64,000 nt of DNA, taken from Nocardia sp. MH4 (GTDB lineage Bacteria; Actinomycetota; Actinomycetes; Mycobacteriales; Mycobacteriaceae). Positions 19,929 to 27,051 of this stretch are shown here, piece by piece. The notes under the pieces are model-generated. The model was not told where the DNA came from and searched no databases. It was given only the letters and a program-made list of their open reading frames with translations. The DNA is taken from contig NZ_LPNR01000088.1 of the NCBI RefSeq assembly GCF_019266065.1, forward strand, positions 1 to 64,000, written 5' to 3'. Each line of letters starts with the position of its first letter. Position 1 is the first letter of the stretch. Position numbers and translations under genes: made by a program.

Positions 19929-22450
19929 CGAGTCAGGACGCAGTGACCGGTCCCCGCAGTCCCGCCGTCGACCGCCGCGCCCGCGGCGAGTCGATCGACA
20001 GTGGCGCCGCGGGAATGGATGTCGCCGCACTGCTGGCTCGTGTCGGCGTCCGCAATGGTGCCGGGGTGGCGACCGGCCGCCCGCAGACCGCCGAGTCGGG
20101 CAGTGGTCCCGTGCCCGGTATCGCGGAGTCGGGCGGTAGTGGCGCGACGGAGCTGGGCGTTGCGGAGTCCGGCGGTGGGCACGGGACCGAGCCTGGCGCT
20201 GCGAAGTCCAGCGGTAGCGGGGTGACCGAGCCCGGCATAGCGGGGTCCGGCAGTAGCGTCGGCGCGACGGGGTCCGGTGCCTCGGGGTCGACCGGCCGCG
20301 AGACACCGGAGGGGATCGCCTCGGGGCGCAGTGCCCTGGTGACCGGCACCGACGCCGACGAGTTGGCCCTCGCGATCGCCGCCCTGGCCGCCCGTTTCGC
20401 CGATTCGCCGGTCGGCGTCGATACCGACTTCTTCGACGCGGGCGGCACATCCATCGCGGCCGTCGAACTGGTCGCGGCCTTGGCGCGCGAGCTGGATGTC
20501 CAGCTCGACCTGGACACGGTGTTCTTCGATGCGCGACCGCGTCGGCTGGCCCAGCGGTGGCTGGCCGAAACAGCCGACCGGACCGCGACAGCCACCGAAT
20601 CCGTCGCACCGTCGAAGGTGGCGCCGCCCACATCCCCGGACATCCCCGACACCGATGACCTGGCGCTGCTTTTCGCGGATCTGGCCGGGGCCGATCGCCT
20701 TCCGGTGGTCGCCGCGCCGGAGCGGGTGGTCCCGCGCCGGATCCTGCTGACCGGCGCGACCGGATTCCTCGGCAGTCACCTGCTGCTGGACCTGTTGCGG
20801 CACAGCGACGCCCATGTCGTGTGCCTGGTCCGGGCCGACGACGATGCGGCCGCGACGCAGCGGCTCGAACACGCGCTGCGGCGCTACGCCCTGCCGTGGT
20901 CGCGGGAGATCCTGCGCCGGGTCACCCCACTGGCCGGGGACCTGCGCGCGTCCCGGCTCGGCCTGACCGACGCGCGCTGGGAATCGCTGGCCGCCGAGGT
21001 CGACGCGATCGTCAACGCGGGCGCCGCGGTCGACTTCCTGCGCGGCTATCCGTCGCTGCGCGGCACGAACGTCCACGGTCCGCTCATCCTGGCCGAGCTG
21101 GCCTGCACCACGCGGTCCAAACCGGTGCACCACGTCTCGTCGCTGGCGGTGTTCAACGGCGCGACCGCCACGACGCTGGCCGAGGACGCGCCCACCGCGA
21201 ATGTCGCCGCCCTGCCCATCGGCTACGACCGGTCGAAGTGGGCGGCCGAGGCGCTGCTGCGGCGGGCGGGCGAGCACGGTCTGACGGTGACCGTGCTGCG
21301 TCCGGGCGGAATCGGCGGTCATCCCGAGACCGGTGCCCACAATCCCCGCGACCTCAACACCGGAATCACCGCGGCCCTGCTGCGCTTGCGGACCGTGCCC
21401 GGCTTCCGGTACCTGAACGCGGCGCCGGTGGACTGGGTCAGCCGCGTCGCCGCGCAGATCGTGCTCACCCCGGACGCGTGGGGTCAGACCTACCATCTCA
21501 CCGGTCCGCCCACCTCGCTCGACCAGATCATGGCCGAGACCACGCTGGGCGGCCTGGGTGTGCGCGTGCAGGACTGGGCGCAGTGGTGCGCGGACGTGGT
21601 GCGCGCGGTCGAGGACGAGGGTGTGGCGGAACTGGCGCCACTGGCCCAGGTGTTGGGCAGCCCCGTGGCCCGGCGGCAGCTGGCGGCCATGGTGAACACC
21701 CCGCCCGCGACCGCGACCCGGACCGCGGCTTTCGTTGCCGCCCACGGATTGCCCGCACCCGCCGCCGCGGGCCCGGCGCGCGCCCGGATGCTCACCGCCA
21801 TGGCGGCCATGGCCCCGGACAGCGAGCACCCCTACCTGCGCTTCTGCGAGACGCTCAGTGGAACCGTCACCCGCACAGGCGAATCGGCGCCGTTTCCGTG
21901 CGACCTGCGGCTGACACTGTCGGTGGCCGACAGCGCGCAGGTCTTCGCGGCGCGCACGCTCGACGTCACCGGCGAGCTCACCTGCCCCGCCCTGCACGCC
22001 GAACCGCTGCGCATCGAGGGCACCGCCACGGTCCGCCCGCACGATGGGATCCCGCTGGCCGACGACCTGCGGCACCCGATCATGCGGTACGACCTGACCC
22101 TGCGTGACGCGGCGGGCAGCACCTGGTGGTGGACCGGCTACAAGTTCGCCGCCGCCCGGCGCCGATTCGTCCGCCAGCTCGGCACCCAGGTCGTCGAGAT
22201 CGGCCGCACCGGCGAACCCGGCGCCTACACCGGCGAGGTCGCCGTGCCGATGCACACCTACCTGCCCGACCAGATCGACGGCATCGAGATCGACCCGCGA
22301 CTGCCCGAACGGCAACGGCGACTGGCGAAGCTGCTGTGGCTGAGCTGGTTCGGCGGGCAGCTCGGCAAGAGCGTTGTGGAGCCCATGCTGCGCGTCGGCA
22401 TCGACCTGCTCGACCTGCGACGCGCCCTGCGGAAGGAGCGCCGCCGATGA
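19925..22450 (+). CDS. ACP-thioester reductase with C-terminal GMC-linked-type domain
   Basis: An 841-aa release protein. It has a disordered repeat-rich N-terminus (to about 130), a carrier domain ([12 protein letters not shown], phosphopantetheine Ser176) and an NAD(P)H-dependent thioester reductase (about 270-590; GATGFLG at 277-283, catalytic Tyr434 and Lys438 in GYDRSKW). A C-terminal domain of about 240 aa follows ([39 protein letters not shown]). By recall it resembles the beta-rich region that sits between GMC oxidoreductase and hydrolase domains in some actinobacterial fusions. The reductase would release the carrier-bound chain as aldehyde or alcohol. It overlaps both neighbours by ATGA, so all three genes form one unit. 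Confidence 0.9.
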   Translation: MTSQDAVTGPRSPAVDRRARGESIDSGAAGMDVAALLARVGVRNGAGVATGRPQTAESGSGPVPGIAESGGSGATELGVAESGGGHGTEPGAAKSSGSGVTEPGIAGSGSSVGATGSGASGSTGRETPEGIASGRSALVTGTDADELALAIAALAARFADSPVGVDTDFFDAGGTSIAAVELVAALARELDVQLDLDTVFFDARPRRLAQRWLAETADRTATATESVAPSKVAPPTSPDIPDTDDLALLFADLAGADRLPVVAAPERVVPRRILLTGATGFLGSHLLLDLLRHSDAHVVCLVRADDDAAATQRLEHALRRYALPWSREILRRVTPLAGDLRASRLGLTDARWESLAAEVDAIVNAGAAVDFLRGYPSLRGTNVHGPLILAELACTTRSKPVHHVSSLAVFNGATATTLAEDAPTANVAALPIGYDRSKWAAEALLRRAGEHGLTVTVLRPGGIGGHPETGAHNPRDLNTGITAALLRLRTVPGFRYLNAAPVDWVSRVAAQIVLTPDAWGQTYHLTGPPTSLDQIMAETTLGGLGVRVQDWAQWCADVVRAVEDEGVAELAPLAQVLGSPVARRQLAAMVNTPPATATRTAAFVAAHGLPAPAAAGPARARMLTAMAAMAPDSEHPYLRFCETLSGTVTRTGESAPFPCDLRLTLSVADSAQVFAARTLDVTGELTCPALHAEPLRIEGTATVRPHDGIPLADDLRHPIMRYDLTLRDAAGSTWWWTGYKFAAARRRFVRQLGTQVVEIGRTGEPGAYTGEVAVPMHTYLPDQIDGIEIDPRLPERQRRLAKLLWLSWFGGQLGKSVVEPMLRVGIDLLDLRRALRKERRR
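20090..20239 (+). repeat. 39-bp (13-aa) imperfect tandem repeats in reductase linker
   Basis: Three in-frame 39-bp units (20123-20161, 20162-20200, 20201-20239), preceded by a shortened 33-bp unit, encode A-(E/K)-S-x-G-x-G-x-T-E-x-G-x. The run continues as a Gly/Ser/Thr-rich tail to about 20300. It forms a flexible linker before the carrier domain and is expected to vary in copy number between strains. Confidence 0.75.
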
Positions 22451-23511
22451 CCGAGTCCCCGGTGACCACCGAACCCGAGACGATCACGCTCCGCACCGCC
22501 GACGGCCTGGACCTGCGATTGCGCCGCGTCGGCCCCGACGGCGGGCCCGCGGTGCTGCTGGTGCACGGCCACGGGGTGTCCTCGGAGATGTTCGCGCTGA
22601 CCGAGATCCGCAATCTCGTCGACGTTCTCGCCGACGCGGGCTACCAGTCGTGGCTGCTCGACTGGCGCGGCAGCAGCCGCCTGCCCTACAACGTCTCCGG
22701 CCCGCCGTACACCCTCGACGATGTCGCGCTCTACGACCTGCCCGCCGCGGTCGCCCGGATCCGGGACCACATCGGCGATCGACCGCTGTTCGCGGTGGCG
22801 CACTGCGTCGGCGCGCTGGCGCTGGCGCAGAGCCTGACCGCCGGCCTGCTGCCCGGATTGGCCGGTGTCGTCGCCCAGGGTGTCTTCCTCACCCCGAAGG
22901 TGAGCGCATCGACCCGGGTCCGGGTGCTGGTCGGCAGCGAACTGCTCGGCTCCCGCGTCGGCCACCTCGAATCCGACTTCCGCAAGGTCGGGCTGTGGTC
23001 GCGGCGCACCCTGCTCTACGCGGCCCTCTCACGCAAGGGGGACTGTCCCGATCCGACCTGCCGGATGGTCCACCACGGCTGGGGAATGGGCGCCGAGTTG
23101 TTCGCGCACGATCACCTCGACCCGCGTACCCACGACCGGCTGGCCGAGCTGTTCGGCGCGATTCCGCTGTCGGTGCTGCCGCACCTGCGGCAGATGGAAC
23201 TGGCCCACGCGGTCGTGCGCTGGAACCTGTCCGACGACCGCTACCGGGCACTGCCCGAGAACGCGCTCGACCACGCCGACCGCATCGACTGCCCGGTACT
23301 GCTGCTGGCGGGCAGCCGCAACGCGGCCTGGCTCGATTCCAACCGGCTCTGTCACGAGGTACTGGCGGTGCGCAATCCCGGGCTCGATGTGCGCTACACC
23401 GAGATCCCGTCGTACGGGCACCTGGACACGTTCATCGGCCGTGGCGCGGCACTGGACGTGTTCGGGCACATCGTCGATTTCCTCGACGAGCGCTCAGCTG
23501 GGCAGGCGTAG
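22447..23511 (+). CDS. Alpha/beta hydrolase with Cys at the nucleophile position
   Basis: A 354-aa alpha/beta hydrolase. The oxyanion loop is LLVHGHGVSSEMF, the elbow is AHCVGAL with Cys120 where Ser is usual, and the catalytic His325 is in SYGHLDTFIG. There is no signal peptide. It resembles, from memory, the hydrolase portion of actinobacterial GMC oxidoreductase fusion proteins, whose elbow also reads HCxG. Here it is a separate gene coupled by ATGA to the reductase that carries the companion domain. It could hydrolyse, transfer or edit an acyl or thioester intermediate of the assembly line. Its stop overlaps the convergent Gfo/Idh gene by 18 bp. Confidence 0.88.
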   Translation: MTESPVTTEPETITLRTADGLDLRLRRVGPDGGPAVLLVHGHGVSSEMFALTEIRNLVDVLADAGYQSWLLDWRGSSRLPYNVSGPPYTLDDVALYDLPAAVARIRDHIGDRPLFAVAHCVGALALAQSLTAGLLPGLAGVVAQGVFLTPKVSASTRVRVLVGSELLGSRVGHLESDFRKVGLWSRRTLLYAALSRKGDCPDPTCRMVHHGWGMGAELFAHDHLDPRTHDRLAELFGAIPLSVLPHLRQMELAHAVVRWNLSDDRYRALPENALDHADRIDCPVLLLAGSRNAAWLDSNRLCHEVLAVRNPGLDVRYTEIPSYGHLDTFIGRGAALDVFGHIVDFLDERSAGQA

Positions 23512-24498
23512 TGGCAGCCCGGCGCAGCGGTAGATGGCATCGAGGACGGACATGGTGGTGATCGCGTCGTCCGCGGTGGTGGCCACCGGCGTCCCGCGCA
23601 AGACCGCGTCGGCGAAGGCGTCGAGTTGGTAGTCGTAGGACGGGCGGTGCGGGAAGCGGCGCACGCGCCTGCCCTGGTCGGAGCGGACCAGGAGCAGGTG
23701 TCCGTAGTGCGGCAGCACCGGGTTGAGCAGGCGCATCCGGCCGCGGTCGCCGACGACCGTCGCGCTGATGCGCAGCACGTCCGAGGACCACATCGAGCAG
23801 CTGATGCGCCCGGTGTGCCCGGCCGGGAACCGCAGTTCGGCCGTCATCGCCCGGTCGATCCGGGGGTCGTCGTGCAGCTTGGCCCGCGCGTCGACGACCT
23901 CGGGGTCCGGGCCACCGAGGACGCGGGCCATGTGCACGGCGTAGCAGCCCGCGTCCATCAGCGCGCCGCCGGCGAGGTCGTAGTCGTAGCGGATGTCGGA
24001 GAACTTCGGCAGCGGGAACGACAGCGCGGTCTCCACCCGTCGCAGCGTGCCGAGTTCGCCCGAGGCGACGATGTCCTCGGCGGCCCGGATCAGCGGGTGA
24101 TAGCGATAGTGGAACGCCTCCATCACCACGCGACCGGAATCCCGTGCCAGCGCGGCGATCTCGCGGGCCTCGTCGGCGTTGGCGGTGAACGGCTTCTCAC
24201 ACAGCACGTGCTTGCCCGCCGCCACCGCGGCGCGGGTCCAGCGACCGTGCAGACCGTTCGGCAGCGGAATGTAGACGGCGTCGATCTCGGGAGCCTCCAC
24301 CAGTTCCTGATAGTCGCCGTAGACGCGCGCGATCCGGTGCTTGCCGGCGAACCGCACCGCCCGGGCGCGATCGCGGGCGGCCACCGCCGTGACGGCGACC
24401 TCCGGATTGCGCTCGGCCGGACCCACGATCGCCGCGGGGGCGATGGCGGCGGCGCCGAGAATGCCGAGACGGAGCGCGGGGCGCGAAACTTCGGTCAC
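23494..24498 (-). CDS. Gfo/Idh/MocA family oxidoreductase
   Basis: A 334-aa NAD(P)-dependent oxidoreductase, typically acting on sugars or cyclitols in the cytoplasm. The N-terminal Rossmann fold starts RLGILGAAAIAP, the family motif CEKPF (about residue 95) supplies the catalytic Lys, and GGALMDAGCYAVHM marks the C-terminal substrate domain. GTG 24498 starts the protein right at the Rossmann fold; a longer reading would cross the divergent glycosyltransferase start (24540). It is oriented opposite to the assembly-line genes and overlaps the end of the hydrolase, but its sugar-type chemistry fits the adjacent glycosyltransferases. Substrate not readable. Confidence 0.87.
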   Translation of the reverse strand: MTEVSRPALRLGILGAAAIAPAAIVGPAERNPEVAVTAVAARDRARAVRFAGKHRIARVYGDYQELVEAPEIDAVYIPLPNGLHGRWTRAAVAAGKHVLCEKPFTANADEAREIAALARDSGRVVMEAFHYRYHPLIRAAEDIVASGELGTLRRVETALSFPLPKFSDIRYDYDLAGGALMDAGCYAVHMARVLGGPDPEVVDARAKLHDDPRIDRAMTAELRFPAGHTGRISCSMWSSDVLRISATVVGDRGRMRLLNPVLPHYGHLLLVRSDQGRRVRRFPHRPSYDYQLDAFADAVLRGTPVATTADDAITTMSVLDAIYRCAGLPLRLPS

Positions 24499-24539
24499 GA
24501 GCAGACGGTAACAACAGATCACGAACGGAAGTCGAGAGT

Positions 24540-25829
24540 ATGCGTATCGCCTTGCTGACAGCGGGAACCCGGGGCGATCATCAGCCCTATCTCGCCCTGG
24601 CCGACGAATTCGCCGCACGCGGCCACGCGGTGACGATCACCGCCACCGAGAACTACGCCGACGTGGTGCGGCGGTCGGGCTTCACCCCGCATGTCATCCC
24701 GTTCAACTCCGCCGAACTGCTGGAATCGCCCGCAGCCAAACGGGCCTTGTCCTCGGGCAAGACACTGCCGTTCGTGCGCATCATGCTCGACACGGTCGAG
24801 ATCATGGCGGGCGAGCGCGGTGAGCGGATGCACCAGGTGCTCACCGAGGCGTGCGAGGGCGCCGAGGTGATCGTGTCGTGCGCCTCCACGCTGCCGTGGG
24901 CGATGGAGCGCGGCGAGAAGACCGGCCAGCGGGTGGTCGGCTGTCTGCCGTACCCGCTCGAGCGGACGCGCGAATTCCCGTCGTCGTTCATGGTCAAGAA
25001 GATGTTCGCGTCGCGGTGGTTACGGCTGGCCAGCTACGCGGGGTTCGAGTTCGCCTACGGGGTGGCCTATCGGCGGGTGGACCGGCGGGTCAGGGAACTG
25101 ATGGAACTGCCGGGCGCGCCGCGCAATCCGTTCCGCCGCATGCGCGAGGACCGGATTCCCCTGGTGCACATGGTCAGTCCCGTGCTGCTGCCCAAGCCCG
25201 CCGACTGGCCCGAGCGTTCGACCGTCGTCGGCGCGCCGATCCTGCCGCCCCGGCTGCGCGGCGCCTGGGGGGAAGCCGACCTCGACCCGGTCCTGACCGC
25301 GTGGCTCGACGAGGGTGAGCCCCCGGTCTACTTCTGCCTGACCGGCATGCCGATCCTGGACCCCGTCGGCAGCTGTGATCTGATCGCCGAGGTGTGCCGT
25401 CGTCTCGGCGTCCGCGCCCTGGTGACGGTCAAGGGCGAGGGATACCCACGCGGAATCGGCTATGACCGGAACCTGTTCGTACTGGACTCCTTCGACTACG
25501 ACCGGGTGCTACCGCGCTGCCGAGCGGTCGTCCACCACGGCGGCAGCGGCAACACCCATGACGTGCTGCGCGCCGGTCTACCCGCGGTGGTCATCGGGGT
25601 GCACAGCGACCAGTTCTTCTACGGTTGGCGGATCGCCGAGCTCGGCATCGGCGCGGACTTCCCGTATCCCGCGCTCACCGCGGACCGGCTCCACGACGCC
25701 CTGGTGCGCACGCTGACACCCGAAGCCCGCGACCGGGCGGCCGAACTCGGGCGCCTGGTCGCCGCCGAGAACGGTGTCGGGGCGGCCGCGGACGCGGTGG
25801 AACGGCTCGCCGTCGCGGCGACGGCCTGA
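24540..25829 (+). CDS. GT1-family glycosyltransferase
   Basis: A 429-aa GT-B glycosyltransferase of the UGT/sterol-glucosyltransferase type. The N-terminus MRIALLTAGTRGDHQPYLAL is characteristic of this group, which glycosylates lipids, sterols and polyketides from nucleotide sugars. The donor-binding signature is VVHHGGSGNTHDVLRAGLPA near residue 325, followed by HSDQFFYG, with the sugar-contacting D-Q. It has no membrane segments. The ATG at 24540 has GGAAG upstream. It diverges from the Gfo/Idh gene across 41 bp and precedes a second glycosyltransferase by 13 bp. A lipid or polyketide aglycone made by the upstream assembly line is plausible but unproven. Confidence 0.92.
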   Translation: MRIALLTAGTRGDHQPYLALADEFAARGHAVTITATENYADVVRRSGFTPHVIPFNSAELLESPAAKRALSSGKTLPFVRIMLDTVEIMAGERGERMHQVLTEACEGAEVIVSCASTLPWAMERGEKTGQRVVGCLPYPLERTREFPSSFMVKKMFASRWLRLASYAGFEFAYGVAYRRVDRRVRELMELPGAPRNPFRRMREDRIPLVHMVSPVLLPKPADWPERSTVVGAPILPPRLRGAWGEADLDPVLTAWLDEGEPPVYFCLTGMPILDPVGSCDLIAEVCRRLGVRALVTVKGEGYPRGIGYDRNLFVLDSFDYDRVLPRCRAVVHHGGSGNTHDVLRAGLPAVVIGVHSDQFFYGWRIAELGIGADFPYPALTADRLHDALVRTLTPEARDRAAELGRLVAAENGVGAAADAVERLAVAATA

Positions 25830-25842
25830 GCCGGGCGAGCGC

Positions 25843-27045
25843 GTGCACGTCGCGATCTTCACCGACTTCCACCCGGACACCCTCGGCGGTGTGCAGACCG
25901 CCCAGCGCGCACTGTGCGACGGGCTGCGCGGTCTCGGTCACCGGGTGACCGTCTTCACCGCGCCCGCACCGGGTTCCGGGCACCCCGACGACGACACGGT
26001 GCTGCTGCGCACGGTGCCGCTGTCGATGAACAACGGTCTGCCCGTGGTCCTGCCGACCCGGGCCAACCGGCGTCTGCTCGACGCGGCGTTCGCCGCGCGC
26101 GGGCCGATCGACGTCGTCCACGCGCTGACCACCTACGGTGTCGGCATCGCCGGCGTGCGCGCCGCCCGCAGGCACGGTCTCCCGGTCGTGCAGAGCATGC
26201 AGAGCCGCGACGACGCGATGATCGAGAAGTACTCGCCGTCACCGTATCTCGCCGCACTGAGCATGCGACTGGTGCACGGCTGGTTCGTGCCTCTGCGCGG
26301 CACACCGCGCCACGACGGCGACAGCCGGACCACGCGCCTGGCCTGGCGTCCTCTGCTCGCCCAGGCGCAGGCGGCCGATCGGGTGGTGGTGCCGACCGAC
26401 CACTTCGCCCGCAGGCTGGCCGCCCGTGGCGTCGACCGCCCGATTCAGGTGGTGTCCAACGGCATCGACGACGCGATGCTCGACCGCCTCCGCCGTGCCG
26501 ATTCGCCGGCGGCCGACCCCGCGGCGCCGCTGCGGGCCCTGTGGTGTGGACGGCTGTCGGCCGAGAAGCGCCCCCTCGCGGCGATCGCGGCGGTCGGTCT
26601 GGCCGAACACTGCACGCTCGATGTCTACGGTAGCGGCCCCCTCGCCGACCGGGTCGGTGCGGCGAGGGGGGCGGTGGGGGAGCGGGTGCGTCTGCACGGT
26701 GAGGTGGACCAGGCCGCCTGCCTGGCCGCCATGCGCACGCACGACGTCCTGCTGCTCACCTCCGATTGCGACACCCAGGGCATGGTGCTGCTGGAAGCCG
26801 TCGCGATGGGACTGCCGATCGTGTACTGCGATCCCGAACTGTCCGAGACCGTGCCCGCGGGCGGCGGCGTGCGCGCAGCCGATCCGACCGCGGCCGCGTT
26901 CGCCGAGGTGCTGACCGCCCTCGCCGGGGACCGCACGCGCCTGGAGGCGATGCGGCGGGTAGTGGCCGCGCACGGGGACGAGCCACGCCAATCCCGTCAT
27001 CTGGACCGCCTCCTGTCGGTCTACCGTGCGGTGGCGCCGCGCTGA
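25843..27045 (+). CDS. GT4-family glycosyltransferase
   Basis: A 400-aa GT-B retaining glycosyltransferase. The N-terminal fold carries the glycine loop TDFHPDTLGGVQTAQRAL. The donor domain has VVSNGID, LWCGRLSAEKRPLAAI and the acid-rich LLTSDCDTQGMVLLEAVAMG (a variant of the E-x7-E motif). The set is typical of the alpha-mannosyltransferase-like proteins of actinobacterial lipoglycan and glycolipid pathways. The start is taken as GTG 25843, only 13 bp after the GT1 stop; the ribosome site is weak, so translation is probably coupled. Together the two transferases could add one or two sugars to a lipid. Confidence 0.9.
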   Translation: MHVAIFTDFHPDTLGGVQTAQRALCDGLRGLGHRVTVFTAPAPGSGHPDDDTVLLRTVPLSMNNGLPVVLPTRANRRLLDAAFAARGPIDVVHALTTYGVGIAGVRAARRHGLPVVQSMQSRDDAMIEKYSPSPYLAALSMRLVHGWFVPLRGTPRHDGDSRTTRLAWRPLLAQAQAADRVVVPTDHFARRLAARGVDRPIQVVSNGIDDAMLDRLRRADSPAADPAAPLRALWCGRLSAEKRPLAAIAAVGLAEHCTLDVYGSGPLADRVGAARGAVGERVRLHGEVDQAACLAAMRTHDVLLLTSDCDTQGMVLLEAVAMGLPIVYCDPELSETVPAGGGVRAADPTAAAFAEVLTALAGDRTRLEAMRRVVAAHGDEPRQSRHLDRLLSVYRAVAPR

Positions 27046-27051
27046 TCGCCG

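Noticed and set aside
20090..20300. Tandem repeats considered as CRISPR or mobile-element repeats
   Set aside because: Repeats are in frame, contiguous without spacers and encode a Gly/Ser linker within a gene.
16602..20633. Very long open frame (about 1343 codons) on the minus strand
   Set aside because: It is antisense to the megasynthase and reductase genes, has low-complexity Arg/Gly/Pro composition and no domain. Such frames are common opposite high-GC3 genes.
19601..22315. 904-codon minus-strand open frame with Gly/Arg-rich protein
   Set aside because: Shadow of the ACP-reductase gene; no recognisable motif and it conflicts with a well-supported gene.
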